Of a stretch of DNA of 64,000 nt, positions 51,514 through 60,859 are shown in pieces. Origin of the DNA: Gammaproteobacteria bacterium (GTDB taxonomy: Bacteria; Pseudomonadota; Gammaproteobacteria; Steroidobacterales; Foliamicaceae). The notes beneath the pieces are model-generated. The model did no database searches. It saw only the letters and a program-made list of their open reading frames with translations, and was not told the origin of the DNA. The stretch covers positions 339,285-403,284 of the forward strand of contig VXYS01000004.1 in assembly GCA_009845905.1 (NCBI GenBank). The letters run 5' to 3'. The translations under genes and the position numbers were made by a program. Positions within the stretch are counted from its first letter, which is position 1. Each line of letters begins with the position of its first letter.

Positions 51514-52422
51514 ATGAGTGATATCAAACTATATCGAATCAAGGATTTACGCGCAGCAGAGATACTTGGAACTGCCGATGTCCTGGAAAAGTCGCTGCAG
51601 AGCCTAATCGAAAAGAACTTGGAACCACTTCTACGCATACGGTTGCTTGCGAGCGAGCATTCCACAGGTGAGAAGCATAGGGGAAGGATTGATTCGCTTG
51701 GTATCGATGAGAACAGTAACCCTGTAATCATTGAGTACAAGAGAACGAAGAACGAGAACGTGATCAATCAAGGACTCTTCTACCTGGACTGGCTTCTCGA
51801 TCACAAAGCAGATTTCCAGATTCTAGTGACAGAAAAACTAGGCGCCGATGCGGGCGAGAAAATTGATTGGAGTGCTCCCCGCCTGTTATGTATTGCCGAA
51901 GCGTTCACCCGATATGATGAACATGCCATCCATCAAATTGACCGTAATATCGAGTTGTTTCGCTACCGTCGGTTCGGCGAAGAGCTGCTCATGCTGGAGT
52001 TGGTTAACGCTAGCGAAGCAGAGTCTGGCAGCGCTGCAGGCACAGTCACAGGGCCCTCCAGTAGCTATAAGACAATCTCCGAGACACTTGACGCGCTGCA
52101 GGGGCCGCTCCACGACCTATACCACGACCTCCGCACCCACCTGCTGGCGCTGGGTGACGATGTGCAGGAAAAGACACTCAAATATTACGTGGCCTTTAAG
52201 CGAATTCATAACTTTGTTTGTATCGAAGTACATCCAAACAAGGGTGCGCTGACCCTATTCCTCAAAGTGGATCCTACGACTGTGAACTTACAAAAGGGCT
52301 TCAGCCGCGATGTTCGGACCATCGGACACTACGGGACCGGCGACTTGGAACTCACTCTAAGGGATCAGGCAGATTTGAAACGGGCAGAACCCTACATAGA
52401 ACGAAGTTACGATGCTAGCTGA
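51514..52422 (+). CDS. NucS-like/DUF5655 domain protein
   Basis: A 302-residue protein. The N-terminal half contains RGRIDSLGIDENSNPVIIEY then KRTKNENVINQGLFYLDWLL, the PD-(D/E)XK core (D, then E-x-K) of the NucS/DUF91 endonuclease group. The C-terminal half (LHDLYHDLRTHLLALGDDVQ, YVAFKRIHNFVCIEVHPNKG) matches DUF5655. Homologues are common near restriction and defence genes and are thought to be nucleases. The ATG at 51514 follows GAGAAGG. The gene stands between two genes of unknown function. Confidence 0.85.
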   Translation: MSDIKLYRIKDLRAAEILGTADVLEKSLQSLIEKNLEPLLRIRLLASEHSTGEKHRGRIDSLGIDENSNPVIIEYKRTKNENVINQGLFYLDWLLDHKADFQILVTEKLGADAGEKIDWSAPRLLCIAEAFTRYDEHAIHQIDRNIELFRYRRFGEELLMLELVNASEAESGSAAGTVTGPSSSYKTISETLDALQGPLHDLYHDLRTHLLALGDDVQEKTLKYYVAFKRIHNFVCIEVHPNKGALTLFLKVDPTTVNLQKGFSRDVRTIGHYGTGDLELTLRDQADLKRAEPYIERSYDAS

Positions 52423-52554
52423 CTGAGAGTATTTCGGGGCGGAAACCAAAAGGCCCGCCCTTCCCCTCGCTTTAGAAGATCGTTGCGACTAAAGCCGCCC
52501 AGTCTGTGAAATGATCCTTAAATACGAAACCTTACGCGGCGAGCATCCTATTTC

Positions 52555-53118
52555 ATGAAAATACAAATCCGCGACTTGCTCTTGGGCCCATATAACAAGC
52601 CGATCATGAACAACACACATCGTGCCGATTTCGTGGAATGTTTAATTGCACTGGCGCTGGGCGACCAATGGCAACTTACGTGGCAACAAGGCTGGGATTG
52701 GGCGGCATGGGATCTTGAATCTCAATCAGGCGTAAGGCTGGAGGTAAAGCAGGCGGCAGCAAGACAATCATGGGATCCGCCAGAAACGCCTCAACGTATA
52801 CCCCGCTTTGACATTGCGCCCCGCGATGGCTATTGGACGGGCGAAGGCAGCCAATGGAAAGCCCTCCCGGGACGTCATGCTGACATTTATGTTTTCGCAT
52901 GGCATGGAGAAGCCAAGGCTGAATTGTGCGATCAGAGAAATGCCGAGCAATATGTTTTCTACGTTGTGCCCGAGCGAGACTTACCACGTAGCCAGAGATC
53001 GATTGGATTGACGCCATTAGAGAAGCTAGCCTCTCCGTACAGAATCGGCGAATTGAAGAGAGCTGTTATCGACGCGTGCCCCTTACCGAATCAACGAAAG
53101 GCGTTTCTCGACACTTGA
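52555..53118 (+). CDS. Possible restriction-endonuclease-fold protein
   Basis: A 187-residue protein. DLESQSGVRLEVKQAAARQS carries the E-x-K pair of a PD-(D/E)XK nuclease after a possible aspartate in WDWAAWD, and HRADFVECLIALALGDQWQL resembles the N-terminal helix of such folds. I do not recognise a named family. It lies 133 bp after the DUF5655 gene on the same strand and converges on the zorD gene with a 36-bp gap. Confidence 0.55.
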   Translation: MKIQIRDLLLGPYNKPIMNNTHRADFVECLIALALGDQWQLTWQQGWDWAAWDLESQSGVRLEVKQAAARQSWDPPETPQRIPRFDIAPRDGYWTGEGSQWKALPGRHADIYVFAWHGEAKAELCDQRNAEQYVFYVVPERDLPRSQRSIGLTPLEKLASPYRIGELKRAVIDACPLPNQRKAFLDT

Positions 53119-53154
53119 GAAAGAACCCGTCGCTTTACATAGCGGTATTGCACA

Positions 53155-56100
53155 CTAAGCAAGAATATGGGCTGGCCATAGTCCAAGACGGTCGCGATCC
53201 ACCAGCGCAACGCTTTCTTCACGCGCTAGGTTCTGGGCGTCGAGCGTAACACCCTGGGCGTTAGTCACGACTGCGAGCTGTGGATTGCTTACGTCATAAC
53301 GCCCGCTTGCGTGCATGATTTCCAAAATCGCAGATGTACCCAATATGCGTTGGCGGTTCTCCGTGTGCTTCACTTGGACAAGGGCAACGTCATCACGTCG
53401 CCGGCGATGGCGCAACACTGCGTCGGCACCGCCATCACCGGAACCAGGCGTCCTGGCAACCTCCCAATCGCCGCTATCCCGGGCGCGCGTAATGACCCAG
53501 TCCTCAAATCGCGCCCAGTCAAGATTGTCGATTTCGGCCAGATCGATCGGTTCCCCACCGCTGAGCCCGGCCATCAACATGCCGATGTCGTAGTCTTTAT
53601 CGGACGGAGGCCATAAGGCCGCGTGCGCTAGCGAGGATTTGCGTTTCATCAGCTTGTTCAGCACGCAATCGAACGAATGCTCGCGGTGGATGGGATGCAC
53701 GGCGAGCGGTAGGTGCACAGTAACGTCTTTCTTCTGTCCGATCCTAAAGATGCGATCGTTGCATTGTTCTTCGACTGCGGAGTTCCACCATCGGCTGAGG
53801 TGAATCACATGGGTCGCGGCAGTCAGGGTCAGTCCGACGCCCGCAACGCGTGGAGAGAGAATCATCACACGGAAGCCGCGATCATTCTTAAGATGCTCTT
53901 GAAATCGTTGGACGTAACGTTGGCGCTTGGAGATCGATGTCGCTCCATTGACGATCGGCACCTTGCTAAGCCGAAATTCCGATCTGAGCCATTGCGCCAG
54001 GAACTGCTGCATTTGCCGGTTCTCTGTGAATATCAGTGCCCGCTCGCCCCATTCCTGGATGCGTGCAAGCACGTCGTACATGCCCGCAAAGCGTGCCGAG
54101 CAGGTGAAATAATCTTCCATATCCATATCCGCTGTTTCCGGCGGGTGAGGATGCAGAGAAACGCTCCGAAGATGGTGCAGCATCTTGAGCGCCGCCCCCT
54201 GTTCTCCAGAAGCAAGATGTACACGAGCCTTTTCATAGGCTGTTGCTTGAACATCGGGCATTGTTGAGGGATAGAGGCGGTAGTCTTTACGTGGCAGCCC
54301 CGTAATCTCGTTCTCTTTCAAGTTCCGCTGGGCGACCGGTGGGTAAGACCTGTTGCCATTGCGCCTGTCCATGAAAAGCCTGGCATGTAATTCCTCCATC
54401 CCGTTCTGTGTTACGTGCCTGTAGCGTTCGGCAAAGTCCTCCAGAGTCCCGAGGCTGCGGGGCGCAACCGCATCCATGATCGCCCAAAGGTCGGCAACCT
54501 GGTTTTCAATTGGGGTTCCCGTCAGGCCAATCCGAAAGTCGCCCTTCACGGAGCGTGCCGCGAGCGCAATCAGCGTTTGAACGTTTTTTATTTTCTGAAT
54601 CTCGTCGAAGACAATCACCGAAAAGCTGATCTGACGAAAGCTGTGCTGATAGTTACTTAGAGTTTCGTAAGTCGTCAGGAGCCAAAATCTATGGCCATTT
54701 CCTTTTCCTATGGCCGACTGAATGTCCTTAAAATCGAGCCGCGGACGACCGTCGTCCGTATCCCGTCCAGCCATATGCGGGATTCGGCGTGCTCTCAAAT
54801 CAGGTCCGTACACCCTGACGCGGGCACCAAGACCGATACCGGTCAAATGATGGGAGACCTCACTCTCCCAAGTTCGGAGCAGTCCGCGTGGCGCAACGAC
54901 AAGGAAGGGCTTGCGCCACGGCCGCCGAGCCTGGTCCATATCCGCTTGCAGCCAGGCTAGAAATGCCAAGGTCTGAAGGGTCTTCCCGAGACCTTGATCG
55001 TCGGCGTTCAGTATTCCAGGAAGACCAGATCGCCAGGCTTCAATTTGCCATTCCAACGCTTTACTTTGATGAGAAAGCAGCGGTGTGTGAACCCCTGGAG
55101 TCTGATCGGTTGGTGTTCGAATCTCGCGTGTTGGAATTTCCGGCGGCCAGTTCTCCTCCACGAAATTCTCGTGAACTTGGACTACGATGGATTCTTGGGC
55201 CTTCTGTTTCTTGCGGCCAGGCCCCGTTTCCGGCCGGTTTTGAGGTTGCTCCACCCCAATAACCTCGGCCAGTTTCTGGCGCACCTCGTCCGTGGCCGGA
55301 ATTTGCTGTCCGCCGTATTCGACCAATGGGTGCCCGGCTTCCATTGCATCGTCAACCTTTACCCTGAGCTCCGCTACCGTGTTTCGGTCCAACCGAACCC
55401 ATACGCCGCCAAGATTCAGAGAGAACGTTTCAGGTAGCCAGACTTCGGGTTGCGGTGTGAAGAACGCAAATTCGGGCTTCTTCCATAGGCCAATCCCGAC
55501 CGCGCGGTCGGCGTACTCCGGAGTCTCAATAAATAGCGCCTCCGCCAGCGCCTCGCTTTCTTCTTCGCCGATCTTCCTCTCTTCCTGTATCCGTTCCGCT
55601 ATCACCGCACGCGGATTGGTAGCGAAAGCCTGGCGCTCCTTCTCTTCGGCCTGCTGTTTCTCGCGTACGATCTGCAACACCGTTTCAAGGTCTTCGTCGA
55701 TGATCAGATACGTGTTGTGGTCCAGTAAGTAACTTCTCTTGGCTGTGCCAAAAGCGCGAAAACCGGTCCTTGAGTGATTCTGGAACCTATCAAGCCGGTG
55801 ACTTTCAAGCAGTCCATCTTGTTCGGAAAGAGGCCGTTTTTCTTCCTGCGCCTCACGAACTGTGTCCGGGTCGAAGAGCACCGGATCAAAAGTCACTTCG
55901 TCGCCGTCTTTGCGCAGAGCCAGTGAAAGAGCCGCCCCCGTGTAAATCCGCAAGCCTTCCAGGAAGGCACTCATTGCCATTCGCTCGGTTTCGCTTGCCG
56001 CTTCACGCCCGAGCAGACTTCGAAATTCCGACAGCGCGGCCCAATGCCCCGGAAGATCATGGTCACTTGATTCAAAGCTATCCGCCAGTTCAAGGGCGGA

Positions 56101-56499
56101 AAATAATGGTTCAGGAATCAGATAGGTTCCGTCGCCGGTTTGTAGAAAGGCTCCGTCGCGCTGTGTCGCAATTCGGGCGTTACCGGCAAGCCATCGCGTC
56201 GTCAGCTTGAAATTGCGTGATCCAATAATCCCGCTCGTATCTGTGGCAAGAACATACGGCGGGCGATTCGGCAGGCTCATTGCGCGGGCCTGGCTTATCG
56301 AAAACGACGCTATTGCAGCATGTCCAGCAATAATACGTTCACGCTCGAATATCACAGATCCGGGGTGTTCCTCTGCAAAAGTACGCAACAACGCCAAGGC
56401 ACCGCAGCGCGCCGCGCTTCCTGCCACCCAGTCATCGACGCGTTGGTTGGCGTTGATGAAGACTACTTGTTTGCCGTCGCGTTCGTACTGGATCGGCAT
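53155..56499 (-). CDS. zorD: ZorD: SNF2 helicase with C-terminal Mrr-like nuclease
   Basis: A 1114-residue protein. An N-terminal domain of about 470 residues precedes a SNF2 motor with Walker A ADDQGLGKTLQT (about 500), the DEIQ box (about 632) and the C-terminal helicase motif DRIFRIGQKKDV. The last 110 residues hold an Mrr-like core, GSGDGGADAVL followed by VALVQVKHT. In type I Zorya, ZorD is the DNA effector acting after phage entry is sensed. The ATG at 56499 shares its A with the zorC stop (TGATG). A TTG at 56535 extends the frame into zorC and is less likely. Confidence 0.93.
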   Translation of the reverse strand: MPIQYERDGKQVVFINANQRVDDWVAGSAARCGALALLRTFAEEHPGSVIFERERIIAGHAAIASFSISQARAMSLPNRPPYVLATDTSGIIGSRNFKLTTRWLAGNARIATQRDGAFLQTGDGTYLIPEPLFSALELADSFESSDHDLPGHWAALSEFRSLLGREAASETERMAMSAFLEGLRIYTGAALSLALRKDGDEVTFDPVLFDPDTVREAQEEKRPLSEQDGLLESHRLDRFQNHSRTGFRAFGTAKRSYLLDHNTYLIIDEDLETVLQIVREKQQAEEKERQAFATNPRAVIAERIQEERKIGEEESEALAEALFIETPEYADRAVGIGLWKKPEFAFFTPQPEVWLPETFSLNLGGVWVRLDRNTVAELRVKVDDAMEAGHPLVEYGGQQIPATDEVRQKLAEVIGVEQPQNRPETGPGRKKQKAQESIVVQVHENFVEENWPPEIPTREIRTPTDQTPGVHTPLLSHQSKALEWQIEAWRSGLPGILNADDQGLGKTLQTLAFLAWLQADMDQARRPWRKPFLVVAPRGLLRTWESEVSHHLTGIGLGARVRVYGPDLRARRIPHMAGRDTDDGRPRLDFKDIQSAIGKGNGHRFWLLTTYETLSNYQHSFRQISFSVIVFDEIQKIKNVQTLIALAARSVKGDFRIGLTGTPIENQVADLWAIMDAVAPRSLGTLEDFAERYRHVTQNGMEELHARLFMDRRNGNRSYPPVAQRNLKENEITGLPRKDYRLYPSTMPDVQATAYEKARVHLASGEQGAALKMLHHLRSVSLHPHPPETADMDMEDYFTCSARFAGMYDVLARIQEWGERALIFTENRQMQQFLAQWLRSEFRLSKVPIVNGATSISKRQRYVQRFQEHLKNDRGFRVMILSPRVAGVGLTLTAATHVIHLSRWWNSAVEEQCNDRIFRIGQKKDVTVHLPLAVHPIHREHSFDCVLNKLMKRKSSLAHAALWPPSDKDYDIGMLMAGLSGGEPIDLAEIDNLDWARFEDWVITRARDSGDWEVARTPGSGDGGADAVLRHRRRRDDVALVQVKHTENRQRILGTSAILEIMHASGRYDVSNPQLAVVTNAQGVTLDAQNLAREESVALVDRDRLGLWPAHILA

Positions 56500-57869
56500 C
56501 ACGTCATCAGGGCGCTGAATACCCTGTACCGCCAATTGGCATGATGCACAAAGCGTTCAGGCTCGCCTGGTCCGGTCATTTCCCTGAATTGCTCGCAGGT
56601 ATAGAAATCTTCGTAAGGCGTGACGCGCGCTTCGCCCGTTCTCGGAAATACATGAGTCTTGAAGCTGTGTGACCCCTCCACCACCCACCGGCCGTTGACC
56701 TTCATGATTAGCAGGCACTTTTGACGATCCTGGCTATTGCGGGATTCGTTTCTGGCGTACGCCCGCAAGGCGTGCTGCAGTTCGTTGTTATTTGGTTCTC
56801 GCGCAAGCCGATCGGCGTAACGCACGCCCGCATCACTTAGCGCAAACCATCCTTCTGTAATTTGGCGCCGCCCGTGCAAATCAAGCCAGAGGTCCCTGCG
56901 ATCCGCCCACATATGCGATTCGACCGCCTGTGAAATGACCTTGAAAAATGCTTTGATTGTGTCGCCAATAAGCCACCTGAAAATAACCCTCCTGGCTGTA
57001 TCCGAACACCTTGACCAGGCTCCAGCCTGGGTCAGACGCGGGTCGCCGTAGCCTGCAACCAGACGCGCCGTAATGAGTTCCTTGGTTGCCGGATCGGGGT
57101 CTTTACGTCCCCAGGGCTCCAGGAGCGCGTCAATTGCAATTTCAGCACCTTTGTCAAGCGATTTTTCGTGCTCCGGAGGGCTGATCCAGTCCAGCAATCT
57201 AATGATGCCTGTGTCAACACCCAGCCTCATTTCCTGTTTTAGCAAACCCACATAATTTCTGTGGGCCTCTTGCATGAGTCCGGCGCCATGAGGGGCTTCC
57301 ATACCGGCGTTTCTCAGCGCGGCAAAGGGAGACTTGTGTTCCCTCATTCGCATTGCAATCCATCTGGGGGCGTCCTTAACGTCGAAAACACGCCAATCCT
57401 TGACCAGCGACTCAATCGATAAGCCGGTTTCACGCCAATTTTCTTCGCTCTGCAACTTCTCGGCCAATCTGACCGTCAACCTGCTACCGCTCTGAAATGT
57501 CGCCAAATACTTTCGAAACAAGGCGCGGATGTAGGCCCGATTTCCGTCCGTTCCATTGGGTCCGATCTGATCCAACAACAGGCTCAACAACTTACGAAAT
57601 CTGCGCCGTTCCCATAAGTCGCTACCAGCAAAGGCCAGTGCTGTTTGTGTCGCGTCTTTCCAATAAAAGTCCGACCACTCGCCGCTCTTACGCCGACGGT
57701 CCATTTCCTTCGCCAACTTCTCAGGGTCACTGTCAGACCCTTCGGATTCCGCGTGTGGCCAACGGCGCCGTATTCGGGCCGCAGCCTGCACGACCCGTCG
57801 CGGGCTTTCTGGCAGCCTTGGTAACAGGAAAGAGCCAGAGCTGCGCAGCAGATCAGACAAAGAAGTCAC
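56499..57869 (-). CDS. zorC: ZorC: EH_Signature domain protein
   Basis: A 456-residue protein with the EH_Signature features of ZorC: FYWKDATQTALAFAGSDLWE, LLDQIGPNGTDGNRAYIRAL, and late LAREPNNNELQHALRAYARN with RFVHHANWRYRVFSAL at the C-terminus. ZorC is required in type I Zorya and binds DNA together with the motor complex signal. Its start overlaps the zorB stop by four bases and its stop shares a base with the zorD ATG, so the four genes are translationally coupled. Confidence 0.92.
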   Translation of the reverse strand: MTSLSDLLRSSGSFLLPRLPESPRRVVQAAARIRRRWPHAESEGSDSDPEKLAKEMDRRRKSGEWSDFYWKDATQTALAFAGSDLWERRRFRKLLSLLLDQIGPNGTDGNRAYIRALFRKYLATFQSGSRLTVRLAEKLQSEENWRETGLSIESLVKDWRVFDVKDAPRWIAMRMREHKSPFAALRNAGMEAPHGAGLMQEAHRNYVGLLKQEMRLGVDTGIIRLLDWISPPEHEKSLDKGAEIAIDALLEPWGRKDPDPATKELITARLVAGYGDPRLTQAGAWSRCSDTARRVIFRWLIGDTIKAFFKVISQAVESHMWADRRDLWLDLHGRRQITEGWFALSDAGVRYADRLAREPNNNELQHALRAYARNESRNSQDRQKCLLIMKVNGRWVVEGSHSFKTHVFPRTGEARVTPYEDFYTCEQFREMTGPGEPERFVHHANWRYRVFSALMT

Positions 57870-58705
57870 AGCGCCTGTCCATCCTGCAAAGGCAGTAGCC
57901 GCTGGCGATTCCTGATCAACCGGTCCCTGATTTCTTCCACCTCGCTCACGTTCTGCGGCGTTTCCAGTATGAAGCGAATGTCGATGCGCCGGTTAAACGC
58001 ACGCGCTTCCTCGCTATCCCCGGGCTCGATTGGCCGCATCTCGCCATAGCCGGCGAACGACAAGACAGGCTGTCCCTTGCGGTTCCGATAGGACATCAGA
58101 TCCGGCCGGTAGCGGTCAGTTACAGCCCGAAGAGTTTCCGCTCCTCGTCGCGCCGAAAGATCGCGGTTGTCGAGCAGCCCTGTTTGTGCTCGCCGCCTGT
58201 CGCTGACCGGGACATCGTCCGTGTGACCCTCAATCTGTATGGTCTCGATGGCGGCGACCACGTCGGGACAATCCGCGACTTGAATGTCGACAGGTGGCGT
58301 CAGCGTGTAGCAGGGCAGCGTGTCGGCAAGCGCGTCTCCAACGGCGTGCGACATCCTGTAGGCTAGGCTGCTGGGTCTGATTTCCCATTGTCCGGAGGCG
58401 AAAAGCTCCTCGGCACGGAATCGAATGACCCCGTGCTTCACGTCGACTGTCACCTGAATGCCCGGCAGATTCCGGCTGAGTTCGTCCTTCAGTTTATCGA
58501 GCAATTCCACGCGTTCAGACGCGATGCGCTCAAGGTACGTCGCAAGCGTGGTTTCTTCCATTTCCACCTTCTTGGCAAAGAAAGCCAGGAGAATAAGAAT
58601 GATGAAAAGAAACGAAACAGTCAGGTCTGTCATCGAGACGAAAACCGATTCGCCTTCTTCTGAGCGCGCGCGGGTTCTCTTGGAGCGGATAGCCATTGCG
58701 CTCAA
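57866..58705 (-). CDS. zorB: ZorB: MotB/OmpA-like stator subunit
   Basis: A 279-residue protein. One membrane helix follows the ion-channel aspartate (SMTDLTVSFLFIILILLAFF, D27), and the OmpA peptidoglycan-binding domain is present (QIEGHTDDVPVSDRRR, NRDLSARRGAETLRAV, GYGEMRPIEPGDS, NRRIDIRF). With ZorA it forms the MotAB-like proton-driven motor that senses envelope disturbance. It overlaps zorA by four bases and zorC by four bases. Length fits type I ZorB. Confidence 0.95.
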   Translation of the reverse strand: MSAMAIRSKRTRARSEEGESVFVSMTDLTVSFLFIILILLAFFAKKVEMEETTLATYLERIASERVELLDKLKDELSRNLPGIQVTVDVKHGVIRFRAEELFASGQWEIRPSSLAYRMSHAVGDALADTLPCYTLTPPVDIQVADCPDVVAAIETIQIEGHTDDVPVSDRRRAQTGLLDNRDLSARRGAETLRAVTDRYRPDLMSYRNRKGQPVLSFAGYGEMRPIEPGDSEEARAFNRRIDIRFILETPQNVSEVEEIRDRLIRNRQRLLPLQDGQAL

Positions 58706-60612
58706 GTCTCTTGCCTGGGCTCAAATGGTTCGGCCTGCGCGATGACCGTCTCCAATTGCCTCAGAGCGCGGCCGAATTCATCATTCAACTTCCTGTTGAA
58801 ATTGCTGATTTCTTCAATATTGGCACGCACGCTACCTTCGATTGATTGAAAGGCGTCACCAAGTTGCCCGTCTATCTTGTCGTAATTCTCCAGAACACGC
58901 TGAAATTCCTTTACAGCAGCATGGAGAGAATCAAGCGATTCTGTCGCCGCAGTCTGCGAAGCAGTTATGGCGTTTCTTGTCTCCCGTAGAACGGCTTCCG
59001 TCTGACGGCTCGTTTCTCGCGCGCTGTTTAGCATCGTGCTGGCGGTTGTGTTGACATTTTGCGTCATGGAGCGAGTTGCCGATTCGATCCGGTCAGCCGC
59101 TCCGCGCACCGGACTGGCCGCCGCTGCCAAGTGTTGTGCGGATTGGCCCAGTTCTTCGCTGGCCGAACGCGCCACACCGATTCCGCCTTGCAAGGCTTCG
59201 GTGTATTGTCCGAATCGTTCGGCCGCAGCTTCTACCTGAGAGGTCAGCGTCTGCACCTGCTCGAGCAAGACGTTCATGGGCTGCAAGAGATTCTGCTGCG
59301 TGGTGGATGCCGCGTTGCCAATGGCGTCGGCCATTCGGGCGCTTGCCTGGTCAATTCCTTGCGCCCCCGCTGTCGTTTCGGCGCGGATTGCCTGAAGCGC
59401 CTCATTCATTTGTTCAATCAGCGCCTCTGACCCGTCGTTGAGAGTTTGTGTAGCGGTTTCGGAAGACGCTGCCATAGCCGCTCCAAGGGTGTTGATCTGG
59501 CTGGACAGAGCCTCCACGGCGGCGCCCACCTGCCCGCCCATTTCGCTTGATGAATCGTCCAGCCGCTGAGCTACTCCCTGGAGTTGGGACGCAACTTGCC
59601 CAACCGCCTCGTTCATTTCGGTGACCGCGTCACGAACACCGCCTGCCAGCTGGCCGCTAACATTTCCAGCCAGTGACTCAATGCCTTGGCCAGTGCTTTG
59701 CGCGACGCGTTCCATCGCCGGCGTTATGGCTTCTCCAATTGACTCGCGGATGGCTTTCGGCAGCTCTTCCCTTAAGGGACGCGCAAATTGAGCTACAAGT
59801 TCCGTGCTTAATGTCTGCAGATGCGCCGTTTGTTCTTTCGCCTGGGTGAGTCTCTCGTGGCCCAGCCACTGTTCGCTGACGTACTGGCAGCCCCCCTCTA
59901 ACTCCGCGCAGAGATCGTGCAGCACTCTATTGGTTGCGTTGGCTCTCCATCTCAAGACCAACGTAAAGAGGATGGAGCAAAGCAATCCAGTCAGCGACAT
60001 GATGAACTTGGCGCTGGCCACGTTCAGCAGGGTTCTGAGTCCATCGCTAGCGGCGGCGCCGGATGTGCGAAGGATTTCGCTGGTTTGATCCAGCGCTGCA
60101 ACCAGGCCGAGAAAAGTCAGGAACAATCCTACGGATACGAATAAAGCGGGAATCTGCCTCCATATTCCGCGTTCCAAGCCAAGTTCTTCGCGCGCGAAAA
60201 ACACCGACGGCCTTTCCGTATTTCGCAATTGCGTATGATCGTCATCCGGATCGATCGTTGTTTCCCTGAATTCCTCCCAAGCGGTTTGTAGTCGTTTGTA
60301 GTGGATGCCACGTTGAGAGGCGCGAATCCTTTTTGTAATATCGAAAAGGCGTAGTGACGTGATCCTCTCTCCGCCTAAATCATCGCTTGCCGGTTTGAGG
60401 ATGTCGGCAAGCCAATTCGCCGCTCTGCAGAAATTCCGTGTTGCGAGTACGTGCCAAACCGAGAGGATCGCTAGCAGGAATAGCAGGCCCGCAGATATGA
60501 TTCCTGGCGCCGCTTGTTCTCCCGTGATCAGGGCTGCCGTCGAAAGAATACCTTTTACGAGCCATTCGCCGAGCTCGGCTGCAATGGCGAATGGCGTGTC
60601 AAGAAAACTCAT
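58702..60612 (-). CDS. zorA: ZorA: MotA/ExbB-like motor subunit with long coiled tail
   Basis: A 636-residue protein. Membrane helices are visible at about 38-58, 153-175 (IPALFVSVGLFLTFLGLVAA) and 203-225 (KFIMSLTGLLCSILFTLVL), the MotA/TolQ core. Residues about 240-630 are a long helical, alanine- and glutamine-rich tail with recurring QTA and TRNAITASQTAATES-like units, the intracellular tail of ZorA that is thought to transmit the signal. It is first in the zorABCD operon. The 247-bp space upstream holds the promoter. Confidence 0.95.
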   Translation of the reverse strand: MSFLDTPFAIAAELGEWLVKGILSTAALITGEQAAPGIISAGLLFLLAILSVWHVLATRNFCRAANWLADILKPASDDLGGERITSLRLFDITKRIRASQRGIHYKRLQTAWEEFRETTIDPDDDHTQLRNTERPSVFFAREELGLERGIWRQIPALFVSVGLFLTFLGLVAALDQTSEILRTSGAAASDGLRTLLNVASAKFIMSLTGLLCSILFTLVLRWRANATNRVLHDLCAELEGGCQYVSEQWLGHERLTQAKEQTAHLQTLSTELVAQFARPLREELPKAIRESIGEAITPAMERVAQSTGQGIESLAGNVSGQLAGGVRDAVTEMNEAVGQVASQLQGVAQRLDDSSSEMGGQVGAAVEALSSQINTLGAAMAASSETATQTLNDGSEALIEQMNEALQAIRAETTAGAQGIDQASARMADAIGNAASTTQQNLLQPMNVLLEQVQTLTSQVEAAAERFGQYTEALQGGIGVARSASEELGQSAQHLAAAASPVRGAADRIESATRSMTQNVNTTASTMLNSARETSRQTEAVLRETRNAITASQTAATESLDSLHAAVKEFQRVLENYDKIDGQLGDAFQSIEGSVRANIEEISNFNRKLNDEFGRALRQLETVIAQAEPFEPRQET

Positions 60613-60859
60613 AAACGGGCGCGCGACTCAAGGCTGAGGCACGGGCAGAGGCAGCGCTTTAGGTGCGGGCATTTTCCATAGCTTCCGGACGAAAGCGGCT
60701 AATGATAATCAATCCGGCCCTCGCGGCTAGTGAGAGCACGATCCTGCGTAAACTTGCACGTGGCCAACAAGAACAGCCTATTTGACCGTTCCCCTGAATC
60801 CGAGCCGCCCCGAAAAAGGGGCAGGATCAAGTTTGAAGAGTTGCTATTCGAAAAGCAGG
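60613..60859. other. Intergenic region between zorA and the GmrSD-like gene
   Basis: It contains the zorA promoter and the 3' end of the GmrSD-like transcript. GCCCC and GGGGC form a small hairpin around GAAAAA near 60809-60824, a weak terminator candidate. No supported gene. Confidence 0.45.

Noticed and set aside
52423..52554. Terminator hairpin after the DUF5655 gene
   Set aside because: Only six base pairs around a 12-nt loop and no T-tract, so the support is too weak.
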